Part shown: in pieces, positions 34,224 through 41,850 of the stretch
How positions within the stretch are numbered: the first letter of the stretch is position 1
Layout: each line of letters starts with the position of its first letter
DNA from: Gemmatimonadota bacterium
Lineage (GTDB): Bacteria > Gemmatimonadota > Gemmatimonadetes > Longimicrobiales > Gaopeijiaceae
Direction: 5' to 3'
Assembly (NCBI GenBank): GCA_009841475.1
Contig: VXLT01000199.1
Span: 1-46,116, forward strand
DNA length: 46,116 nucleotides
The notes under the pieces: generated by a model
Database searches by the model: none
What the model saw: only the letters and a program-made list of their open reading frames with translations
What the model was told of the DNA's origin: nothing
Program-made: the position numbers and the translations under genes

Positions 34224-35957
34224 ATGATCCGCCGCCACTTCTTCCTGCACGTCACGGCCCTTGCGGCCCTTGGGCTGGGTGCCTGCAGACCGCCTGAGTC
34301 GGATGTCCCCGCGCCGGAGGTTGCAGTCGTCCGCGATGTGCTCGCTTCGGACGGGGGGATGGTGGTGTCGGCCTACCCGGAGGCGAGCGTGGCAGGGGCC
34401 GAAGTGCTGGCGGCCGGAGGCAATGCTGTCGACGCGGCGATCGCGACCGGCCTGGCGCTGGCCGTGACGCATCCGGCCGCGGGCAACATCGGCGGGGGCG
34501 GATTCATGGTGATCCGCTTCCCGGACGGGAGCTCCACCGCGATCGACTTCCGCGAGAAGGCGCCCCTGAGGGCGCACCCCGAGATGTTCGTCGGGGAGGA
34601 TGGCGAGTACTCCTACCAGATCCATCACCGCAGCCATCTGGCGGTCGGCGTGCCCGGGACGGTGGCCGGCTTCGCGCTGGCCCACGAGAAGTACGGGAAC
34701 GCCGAGTGGGCCGGGCTGGTGGAGCCCTCGGTGGCGCTGGCGCGCGACGGATTCGTCGTCAGCGAGCGGCTGGCCGGATCGCTGGGGCGGATGGTGGACC
34801 GGTTCCGGGACTACCCGGCGAGCTACGCCCAGTTCTCGAGAGATGGCGAGCCCTATGAGGTGGGGGATACGCTGTTGCAGGCCGACCTGGCGGCGACCAT
34901 GGAGCGCATTCGCGACGAGGGCAGGGACGGCTTCTACCTCGGCATGACTGCCCGACTCCTCGCCGAGGAGATGGAGCGGGGCGGCGGCTGGATCACGGAG
35001 GAGGATCTGGCGCGCTATGAAGCGAAGGAGCGCGAGCCCGTGCGGGGGACCTACCGGGGTTACGACGTAATCAGCATGCCGCCGCCCTCCTCGGGGGGGA
35101 CCGCGCTGGTGCAGATGCTGAACGTGCTGGAGGGCTTCGACGTGGCCGGGATGGGCGCCGGCAACCCCGAGGTCGCCCACCACCTGATCGAGGCGATGCG
35201 GCGTGCCTTCCGGGACCGCGCGATGTTCCTGGCGGACTCCGACTTCGCGGACGTCCCCGTCGAGCGCCTGACCAGCAAGGCCTACGCCGACGAGATCCGC
35301 CCGACGATCCAGCCGGCGGCGGCCAGTGTTTCCGCCCCGGCCGACGTCGACGCCGCGGCCGACTGGGAGAGTTCAGAGACCACGCACTACTCGGTCGTCG
35401 ACGCGGACGGGATGGCCGTGTCGGTCACCTACACGCTGGAAGGCGGATACGGCTCGTACATCACCGTCCCGGGAGCGGGATTCCTGCTCAACAACGAGAT
35501 GGGCGACTTCAACGGCCGCCCGGGCCTCACGAACGAGAGCGGGCTGATCGGAACCGACGCGAACCTGGCAAGGCCCGAGCAGCGGATGCTCTCCTCGATG
35601 ACCCCCACGATTCTCGCCCGCGACGGAGAGCTGGTCGCGGTGATCGGCAGCCCCGGGGGACGCACGATCATCAACACCGTGCTGCACCTCGTGGTGAACA
35701 CGGTGGACTTTGCCCTGGCGCCCGCCGACGTGGTGGCGGCGAAGCGGCTGCATCACCAATGGCTGCCCGACCGGGCAAGGCTCGAGAACGGGTACATGAG
35801 CGAGGCTGACGGGGATGTTCTGGCGGCGATGGGGCACGAAGTCGGGTGGACCGGGAGCCAGGGGATCGCGCACTGCATCTTCGTGGATGGCGCGACGGGC
35901 GAGCTGGTGGGAGTGCCCGACCCGCGCGACTCGGACGGAGCCGCGGCGGGGTACTGA
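34224..35957 (+). CDS. ggt: Gamma-glutamyltransferase lipoprotein
   Basis: From ATG 34224 the 577-residue product has a lipoprotein signal (LAALGLGAC), placing it in the periplasm or outer membrane. GGT is an autoprocessed Ntn-hydrolase that cleaves gamma-glutamyl bonds of glutathione and related peptides. Family marks are intact: AAGGNAVDAAIATGLALAV, NIGGGGFM, the substrate-binding Arg in IDFREKAPL, the processing site and nucleophile Thr in SSETTHYSVVDADGMAVS, and GSPGGRTIINT. The track's longer ORF starts inside the RND gene and is rejected. It begins 19 bases after the permease stop, so it may belong to the efflux operon. It is convergent with glnS. Confidence 0.93.
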   Translation: MIRRHFFLHVTALAALGLGACRPPESDVPAPEVAVVRDVLASDGGMVVSAYPEASVAGAEVLAAGGNAVDAAIATGLALAVTHPAAGNIGGGGFMVIRFPDGSSTAIDFREKAPLRAHPEMFVGEDGEYSYQIHHRSHLAVGVPGTVAGFALAHEKYGNAEWAGLVEPSVALARDGFVVSERLAGSLGRMVDRFRDYPASYAQFSRDGEPYEVGDTLLQADLAATMERIRDEGRDGFYLGMTARLLAEEMERGGGWITEEDLARYEAKEREPVRGTYRGYDVISMPPPSSGGTALVQMLNVLEGFDVAGMGAGNPEVAHHLIEAMRRAFRDRAMFLADSDFADVPVERLTSKAYADEIRPTIQPAAASVSAPADVDAAADWESSETTHYSVVDADGMAVSVTYTLEGGYGSYITVPGAGFLLNNEMGDFNGRPGLTNESGLIGTDANLARPEQRMLSSMTPTILARDGELVAVIGSPGGRTIINTVLHLVVNTVDFALAPADVVAAKRLHHQWLPDRARLENGYMSEADGDVLAAMGHEVGWTGSQGIAHCIFVDGATGELVGVPDPRDSDGAAAGY

Positions 35958-35969
35958 CGGAGGCCGGCT

Positions 35970-35986
35970 GCCGCCCCGGAGGCGGC
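35970..35986. terminator. Small hairpin between ggt and glnS
   Basis: GCCGCC-CCGGA-GGCGGC is a perfect six-pair GC hairpin in the 99-base gap between convergent genes. It is short and lacks a T-tract, so its terminator role is tentative. Confidence 0.4.
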
Positions 35987-36056
35987 CCAGGAGACGCCAG
36001 CGACATCGGCGCGGCGTCCCGGCATCGGGCGCCCGCACCGGCGTCCGGACGGACGC

Positions 36057-38348
36057 TCAGCCCTTCAGCAGCGCAGCGGCGAGCCGGCTGGTCTTGCGGG
36101 GGTCCGCCTTTCCACGGCTCCGCTTCATCACCTCGCCGACAAAGAAACCGAGAAGTCCCGCCTGCCCCCCGCGGTAGGCCGCGGCCTTCTCCGGGTATTC
36201 GGCGAGGATCTCATCGAGCAAACCGCGCAGCGTGGACTCGTCTCCGATTTCGGAGAGGTCCAGCCCGGCCTTCGCCTCCTCCAGCGAACCGCCCCGCCGC
36301 AGGAGCGTGGCGGCGACGGTGCGGGCCTGGCGGTGGGATAGATCGCCCTCGTCGACATCGCGGGCCAGCGCGGCCAGCGCGGAAGCGTTCAGCCGCTCCA
36401 GCCGCGCCTCCGGGTCGCTGCCCAGCAGCCTTGTGAATTCGTTCACAAGCCAGGCGGCGATGGAAGCCGTGCCCTCCGGGTATTCCCGACGCGCCCGCCC
36501 GAAGACCTCGAGCAGCGGCGGCGACCTCACCAGGCCGGCCGCCGCGGCCTCGGAGGCACCGAGCGCAACCAGTTCCCGGAACCGCCGGCGTTCTTCATCG
36601 GAGCGCATCGATTCCTCGGGCGACTGCCGTCTGCCGCCCCGCGCCGCCTCCGCCTTCGCCTCGGGGGCGGCAACCGGGCGCCTCTGGGAATCCGCGCCGG
36701 AACGCGCGGCCCAGCTGTCCCTCAGCGTCACCGTCCGGTTGAATACCAGGCGCCCGTCCCCGCAGTCGGCGGGATCGGAGAAGAAGTAGCCCAGCCGCTC
36801 GAACTGGTAGTGCGTGCCCGGCTTCGTCCCGGCGACTCCGGGTTCGGCCAGCGCGCGCGGCACGATCCGCTCCGACTTCGGGTTGAAGGCGCTCATGAAG
36901 TCGTCAGGCGGTGGTTCCGGCTCGCGGAAGAGCCTGTCGATGAGCCGCACTTCGACTGGCACGGCCCGGGCGGCGGCGACCCAGTGCACCGCGCCCCGGA
37001 CACGCCGATCGGCCGGCGCGACACCCCCTCGCGTCGCGTGGTCGACGGAGCAGCGCAGTTCGCTCACGCGCCCGCCCGCGTCCCTGACTACCTCCTCGCA
37101 GCGGATCACGTACGCGTACTTCAGCCGCGCCTCGCCCCCGGGCACGAGGCGCCGGAACCCGGGCGGCGGATTCTCCGCGAAGTCGCCGCGCTCGATCAGG
37201 ATCTCGCGGCCGAAGGGGAGTTCGCGGAGGGGGTGGCGTTGCGGGTCGCCGGGCAGGGAAGGGGCCGTGAACGTTTCTTCGCGCTCCTCGGGATAGTTCG
37301 TGAGGACCACGCGCAGGGGGTCAAGCACGCAGAAGGCGCGGGGCGCGCGGTGGTTCAGATCGTTCCTGACGGCGTAGTCGAACTTGCCCGAATCCACCCG
37401 CGACTGCGCGCGGGCGACGCCGACCATGTCGCAGAGAGCCCGAATCGCCTCCGGGGTCACTCCGCGCCGCCTGAGTCCGGCCAGCGTCGGCATGCGCGGG
37501 TCGTCCCAACCGCGGACGTGTCCGGCGTGCACCAGTTGCTTCAGCCGGCGCTTGCTGGTGACGACGTAGTCCAGAACCAGCGGGGCGAACTCGGTCTGCT
37601 CGGGCCGGGGTGGAGGCGCGCCGACGTGTTCCAGCAGCCAGTCGTAGATCTCCCGGTTATTCTCGAACTCCAGGGTGCAGAGCGAGTGCGTCACCCGCTC
37701 CAGCGAGTCCGAGAGGCAGTGCGCGAAGTCGTACATGGGGTAGATCGGCCACTCGTCGCCCTGCCGGTAGTGGGTCGAATGCCGGATCCGGTAGAGCAGG
37801 GGGTCGCGCATCACCATGTTCGGGTGGGCCATGTCGATCCTGGCGCGCAGTACGTGGGCGCCGCCGGCGAATTCGCCGGCCCGCATGCGCCTGAACAGGT
37901 CGCGATTCTCTTCCACCGGGCGGTCCCGGAAGGGGCTGTCCGTGCCCGGGGTGTTCACGCTGCCGCGCCGCTCCCGGATCTCGGCCTCGGTCGAGGAATC
38001 CACGTAGGCGAGACCCTTGTCGAGCAGCACCATCGCATACCGGTACAGCGCCTCGAAGTAGTCCGACGCGTGGTAGAGGTGCTCGCCCCAGTCGAACCCG
38101 AGCCAGCGGATGTCCTCCTTCATGGCCTCGACGAACTCGGACTTCTCGGTGTCCGGGTTGGTGTCGTCGAGCCTCAGGTGGCAACGCCCCCCCGGGTGCT
38201 CGCCGGCGATCCCGAAGTTCAGGCAGATGGACTTGGCGTGGCCGATGTGCAGGAAGCCGTTGGGCTCGGGCGGAAAGCGGGTGACGACGCGTCCCCCGTA
38301 CTTCCCGGTCTTCAGGTCCCGGGAGACCATCTGCCTGATGAAGTCCAT
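36057..38348 (-). CDS. glnS: Glutaminyl-tRNA synthetase with C-terminal YqeY/GatB-like domain
   Basis: The 763-residue enzyme charges tRNA-Gln directly. The class I catalytic domain has P-P-E-P-N-G-F-L-H34-I-G-H37 and the KMSKR counterpart VVTSKRRLKQ (Ser265-Lys-Arg), followed by the anticodon-binding beta barrels (to about residue 550; ERLGYFFSDPADCGDGRLVFNRTVTLRD). After a charged linker (about 555-600) comes an extra ~155-residue domain: FRELVALGASEAAAAGLV, WLVNEFTRLL, and the closing QAGLLGFFVGEVMKRSRGKADP, which is the YqeY/GatB tail signature. Ordinary bacterial GlnRS has ~550 residues. Deinococcus radiodurans GlnRS has the same fusion, where the domain aids tRNA-Gln binding. No gatCAB is seen in the window. 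Confidence 0.93.
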   Translation of the reverse strand: MDFIRQMVSRDLKTGKYGGRVVTRFPPEPNGFLHIGHAKSICLNFGIAGEHPGGRCHLRLDDTNPDTEKSEFVEAMKEDIRWLGFDWGEHLYHASDYFEALYRYAMVLLDKGLAYVDSSTEAEIRERRGSVNTPGTDSPFRDRPVEENRDLFRRMRAGEFAGGAHVLRARIDMAHPNMVMRDPLLYRIRHSTHYRQGDEWPIYPMYDFAHCLSDSLERVTHSLCTLEFENNREIYDWLLEHVGAPPPRPEQTEFAPLVLDYVVTSKRRLKQLVHAGHVRGWDDPRMPTLAGLRRRGVTPEAIRALCDMVGVARAQSRVDSGKFDYAVRNDLNHRAPRAFCVLDPLRVVLTNYPEEREETFTAPSLPGDPQRHPLRELPFGREILIERGDFAENPPPGFRRLVPGGEARLKYAYVIRCEEVVRDAGGRVSELRCSVDHATRGGVAPADRRVRGAVHWVAAARAVPVEVRLIDRLFREPEPPPDDFMSAFNPKSERIVPRALAEPGVAGTKPGTHYQFERLGYFFSDPADCGDGRLVFNRTVTLRDSWAARSGADSQRRPVAAPEAKAEAARGGRRQSPEESMRSDEERRRFRELVALGASEAAAAGLVRSPPLLEVFGRARREYPEGTASIAAWLVNEFTRLLGSDPEARLERLNASALAALARDVDEGDLSHRQARTVAATLLRRGGSLEEAKAGLDLSEIGDESTLRGLLDEILAEYPEKAAAYRGGQAGLLGFFVGEVMKRSRGKADPRKTSRLAAALLKG

Positions 38349-38483
38349 CGCCGTGCCCCGTCAGATAGCAACGCTCAAGGCCGGGGAAAGATAATGGAAC
38401 CGCGTTGCGCGACGCAGGCCGGTCCGGATCGAGGCGACCGTGCGAAGCCCGCGTTGGCCGCCCCGTGCGACCCGGCGGAGCCT

Positions 38484-38505
38484 ATCGGCAGCCCATCGGC
38501 AGCCC
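38484..38505. repeat. 11-bp direct repeat upstream of blaI
   Basis: ATCGGCAGCCC occurs twice back to back in the 292-base region between divergent glnS and blaI. A looser repeat of CTCAAG-containing units follows (ACTCAAGGCCAGCTCAAGAGC). No function is evident. Confidence 0.5.
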
Positions 38506-38545
38506 GAGGGCAACTCAAGGCCAGCTCAAGAGCAGCCCAAGGATG

Positions 38546-38579
38546 TTGAATTTTCACCGATCAATGCGTATCTTCGGTG
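38546..38579 (+). promoter_or_regulatory. Candidate blaI promoter with overlapping inverted repeat (operator candidate)
   Basis: TTGAAT (38546-38551) and TATCTT (38569-38574) are spaced by exactly 17 bases, a good housekeeping promoter match 66 bases before the blaI ATG. The inverted repeat CACCGA (38555-38560) and TCGGTG (38574-38579), 13 bases apart, overlaps both the spacer and the -10 box. A repressor dimer bound here would block the promoter, so this is my candidate for autoregulation by BlaI. It lacks the TACA/TGTA half sites of staphylococcal bla operators. Confidence 0.5.
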
Positions 38580-38640
38580 CAATCGGGGGCCGAGCCCGCC
38601 TCGACCGTATCCCGTCCACGGCTGAAAAGGGGGAAGAGCA

Positions 38641-39024
38641 ATGGCCGAGATGCCGCCGCTCAGCCGGCGAGAGCGACAGGTGATGGACATCATCCACGAG
38701 CTGGGGGGAGCGACAGCCGTCCAGATACGCGAGCGCATGTCCGATCCGCCCACGGATTCCGCCGTCCGTTCCGTGCTGCGCATTCTGCTCCGGAAGGGGC
38801 ACCTGGTGAAGGAGTATGACGGCCCGCGATTCGTCTACTCGTCCCGCATTCCCGCGCGCGCCGCCCGCCGCAGCGCGATGAGTCACGTCCTCAAGACCTT
38901 CTTCGGAGGTTCGGTGGAGGGAGCCGTGGCCACGCTCATCGCACTGGAAGACGGCGCGCTTGAGCCCGACGAACGCGAGCGCATCATGGCAATGATCGAA
39001 AGGGCCTCGGAGGAAGGACGATGA
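38641..39024 (+). CDS. blaI: BlaI/MecI/CopY family transcriptional repressor
   Basis: The 127-residue protein has the BlaI-type winged helix: LSRRERQVMDIIHELGGATAVQIRERM, the recognition helix region SAVRSVLRILLRKGHLVKEYDG, and a C-terminal dimerisation part ending LEPDERERIMAMIERA. BlaI proteins dimerise, repress operons and are released by cleavage triggered by a membrane M56 metallopeptidase. The next gene, overlapping by ATGA, is such a peptidase, so the pair is a complete sensing module. No beta-lactamase gene adjoins; the serine hydrolase at 15 kb is distant. Likely autoregulated through the inverted repeat upstream. A GGAAGAGC stretch lies just before the ATG. Confidence 0.93.
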   Translation: MAEMPPLSRRERQVMDIIHELGGATAVQIRERMSDPPTDSAVRSVLRILLRKGHLVKEYDGPRFVYSSRIPARAARRSAMSHVLKTFFGGSVEGAVATLIALEDGALEPDERERIMAMIERASEEGR

Positions 39025-41729
39025 ACTCCTTCACATGGGTGGCCGACGCGGCGCCGCTTCCCGGTTTCCTGATCCGCGTGACGGTCGTGCTGGCTACGGG
39101 TCTGGTCTTCGCCTGGCTCATTCGGAAGAGGTCGGCCCAGGTCCGCCACCGTCTCTGGACCGCAACCATGCTGCTCCTCCTGCTCCTGCCGGCGTTGTCG
39201 TTCTGGGCTCCACAGTGGGACGTGCCCCTGCTGCCCGCGCCGTCAGGCACGGGTGTGGAGGTGGAGACCACCGACTTGCCGGCGCCCTTTGCGGCATGGA
39301 CTCCGGTCTCGTCGGCGAACGTGCCCGAAGCGGAGCCGGCACGCGGACACGAAGCCGGGCTGGCCGCCGAGCGCGTTCTCCGGCCGGCAAGTGGACACGG
39401 CCGGGAGCCCGCAAGCGCGGACAACGGGGAATCGGCGGTTGGCTCCGGAGCCGGATCCGCGACCGGGCGGAGTGCGAGACCCGCCAGACCCCTGGTACTC
39501 TGGGCCATCGGCTGCCTGGTCGGCCTGATCTCCCTGGCTGCCGGACATCTTCGCTTCCGCACGCTCGTTCGTGGGGCACGCCCCCTTGCGGACCCCCGCT
39601 GGATCCGTGACCTGCGCGCCGCCGGATCCCGCCTGGGCCTCCGGGGCGACGTACGGCTGCTGGTCAGCGATACCGCCGGCACCCCGATGACCGGCGGGTT
39701 CTGGAGGCCGGTGATTCTTCTTCCGGCGTCTTCGGTGACCTGGGATTCGGCGCGGCGGACGGTCGTGCTGATGCACGAGCTGGTCCATGTCCGCCGGCGC
39801 GACGCGCTCCGCCAGCTGATGGGCGGGGTCGTGCTCGCCCTTTACTGGTTCCACCCGCTCAGCTGGCTGGCTTTCAGGCTCGCGGCAACGAGCCGGGAGG
39901 AGGCGTGCGACGAACGGGTGCTGGAACTTGGGTCGCGGCCTTCGGAGTACGCGCGGCACCTCGTGTCGCTGGCCACCGGGACCCGTACCGATCGTTTGCC
40001 GGTTGCCGCACTGTCGATGGCGCGGCAGTCCCCTTCAAGGCTGGAGAAGAGAATCATGGCCATACTCAGGCCTCGTCGTCCCCGCCCGAGCGCGCTGGCG
40101 ACAACGGCGCTGGTTGCGGCGATCGCCGCCCTGGCCGTTTCCGTGGCGGTTACCCATCCGGTTCAAAGGGAAAGCGCCGACGCCCTCGCCATCCTGGCGG
40201 ATCCACCCGTGGGATTGCCGGACGCCAAGGTGGGGTTGGAGGACACCCCGGTGGGGGAAGCGGTCGACGAACAAGCACGCGGTGCGGCGGTTACGCCGGC
40301 CGAAGGCCCCTCGGAAGCACCCGGGTCCGGCCCGCCGATGAGCAACCCTGGCGACCCGGCCGACGACCCGGCCGATGGCTCCGGCGAAAGAGGTGTCGAG
40401 GCGGGTGCGGCAGGATCGCACGGGGAACCGGCGATGGAAAATGGGACTCCGCCAGTCACCGAGCCCGGCGGCGGTACCGAGTCTCTCGCGGGTACTCCCG
40501 CTACAGTCTCCCCGGATGCCCCATTCCAGGATGCCCCGCCACTTCGTGACCTGCCGGACATCGACTGCGACACCCTGCCCCAAGGAGTTGGGAATGCGTC
40601 CGGAGTGGGCACGACAAGGTCCAGCCCGGATTCCCCTCCGCGCGATGTGGTCCGGGTGGTCATGGAAACCGTTGACGGCGTGCGCCTCTGCATGCGCATC
40701 CGGACGGATGCGGTCCTGGAGGGAGGCGAACTCCGCAGCCTGGCCCCGGACGACTGGATCCTCCTCGAGTCCGAGGGAGACAGGGTGCATCGGCTGATCA
40801 TTCGGAACGTAAACGGCGGCTTCGAGCACTGGTGGAGCGTGGGAGGCGAGAACCGGCCCTTTGACGACCAGGCGAGGGAGTGGCGGGACGGGATGCTGGC
40901 CGTTCTTGGAGGGCACCTGGAGATCGGCCGGATCCGGCGCGAGGTTTCGGACCTCCAGGAACAGATCTCCCATCACCGGGCCGTGGTAGCCGGCCTGCAG
41001 GGGCAGGCTGCCCATGAGCGGGATGTCGTCGCAAGCCTCCAAGGCCAGGTTTCGTACTACCAGGGGGTCGTTGCGGGTCTGCTGGACCAGATCACCTATC
41101 ACCAGGGTGTCGTCGCCGGGATGCGGGACGATATCGCCTATCATCGGAGCATCGTCTCCGGCCTGAGGGACGGGATCACCTATCACCGGGCCCGGGTCGC
41201 GGCCCTTCAGGAGGTGAAGTCTTCCTACGAGGCTCAGATTACGGCGATAGTCCCGCGGCTGAAGACTGCGGACGCCCGCACAAGGCATTCCATCGAGGCG
41301 AGCATCCGCGGCTTGGAGGAGCGCATAAAGGAAACCGAGGAGCAGATCGAGGCATACGGCCTGGGCGGCAAGGTTGCGAACATCAATGCCGAGATCAGGG
41401 AGTACAGTCTGGATGCGAAGGTGCGTAACCTCGAACAGCGGATCCAGGCGTATGAGTTGCAGGCCGGGCTGCAGAAGATCGAAGCGGAGATCGAAGAGCA
41501 GTCCAAACGCCTCGACGACGTGACCCGGCGCGCCGAAGAAGCGCTCCGGGCACGGGAGGCGCGAAGCGGAGAAGTTGAACGGGAGGTCGATGCCTACTAC
41601 CTGGACCACAAGGTCGCGAGACTGGAACAACGGATTCGGGAACTGGGTGCCGACGAAGCCGTGGCGAGGATCGAGCAATCGATCGAGGAGGCGAGAAGGC
41701 AGCTGCTTGAGTTGATTGGACGACTTTGA
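39021..41729 (+). CDS. BlaR1-like M56 family membrane metallopeptidase with coiled-coil repeat sensor region
   Basis: The 902-residue protein has two N-terminal transmembrane helices, a third near 155-175, the M56 zinc motif H252-E-L-V-H256 followed by REEACDERVLELG, and a final helix near 357-380 (ALATTALVAAIAALAVSVAV). In BlaR1 a penicillin-binding sensor domain follows; here there is instead a Pro/Gly/acidic stretch (about 385-515), a small domain (about 545-640; VVRVVMETVDGVRLCMRIRTD), six exact-length 14-residue repeats (648-731), and a coiled coil to the end with recurring YxLxxKVxxLExxI segments. It presumably senses an envelope signal and triggers BlaI inactivation. Length is about 1.5 times that of staphylococcal BlaR1. 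Its target genes beyond blaI are unknown. Confidence 0.88.
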   Translation: MNSFTWVADAAPLPGFLIRVTVVLATGLVFAWLIRKRSAQVRHRLWTATMLLLLLLPALSFWAPQWDVPLLPAPSGTGVEVETTDLPAPFAAWTPVSSANVPEAEPARGHEAGLAAERVLRPASGHGREPASADNGESAVGSGAGSATGRSARPARPLVLWAIGCLVGLISLAAGHLRFRTLVRGARPLADPRWIRDLRAAGSRLGLRGDVRLLVSDTAGTPMTGGFWRPVILLPASSVTWDSARRTVVLMHELVHVRRRDALRQLMGGVVLALYWFHPLSWLAFRLAATSREEACDERVLELGSRPSEYARHLVSLATGTRTDRLPVAALSMARQSPSRLEKRIMAILRPRRPRPSALATTALVAAIAALAVSVAVTHPVQRESADALAILADPPVGLPDAKVGLEDTPVGEAVDEQARGAAVTPAEGPSEAPGSGPPMSNPGDPADDPADGSGERGVEAGAAGSHGEPAMENGTPPVTEPGGGTESLAGTPATVSPDAPFQDAPPLRDLPDIDCDTLPQGVGNASGVGTTRSSPDSPPRDVVRVVMETVDGVRLCMRIRTDAVLEGGELRSLAPDDWILLESEGDRVHRLIIRNVNGGFEHWWSVGGENRPFDDQAREWRDGMLAVLGGHLEIGRIRREVSDLQEQISHHRAVVAGLQGQAAHERDVVASLQGQVSYYQGVVAGLLDQITYHQGVVAGMRDDIAYHRSIVSGLRDGITYHRARVAALQEVKSSYEAQITAIVPRLKTADARTRHSIEASIRGLEERIKETEEQIEAYGLGGKVANINAEIREYSLDAKVRNLEQRIQAYELQAGLQKIEAEIEEQSKRLDDVTRRAEEALRAREARSGEVEREVDAYYLDHKVARLEQRIRELGADEAVARIEQSIEEARRQLLELIGRL
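40962..41213 (+). repeat. Six tandem 42-bp repeats encoding a 14-residue coiled-coil unit
   Basis: The units read QISHHRAVVAGLQG, QAAHERDVVASLQG, QVSYYQGVVAGLLD, QITYHQGVVAGMRD, DIAYHRSIVSGLRD and GITYHRARVAALQE. All are exactly 14 residues (two heptads) with conserved I/V at 2, aromatic or His at 4-5, V-V/I at 8-9 and L at 12. They form the start of the C-terminal coiled coil of the M56 protein. The DNA units are diverged, so the array is not a recent amplification. Confidence 0.9.
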
Positions 41730-41850
41730 ATCTCCATGGGAGGCTGGCGCCGAAAAGGGACCCCTTGTTAGGCTACGGGCCGTTCCCGAGGTGGGTCCGG
41801 AGGTAGGCTGCCGGGTCCCGCGAAGCACACCCGCACGGAGTCGGAGAGCC

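Noticed and set aside
40962-41213. CRISPR-like array
   Set aside because: The regular period is coding (42 bases, in frame, no spacers) and belongs to the M56 protein.
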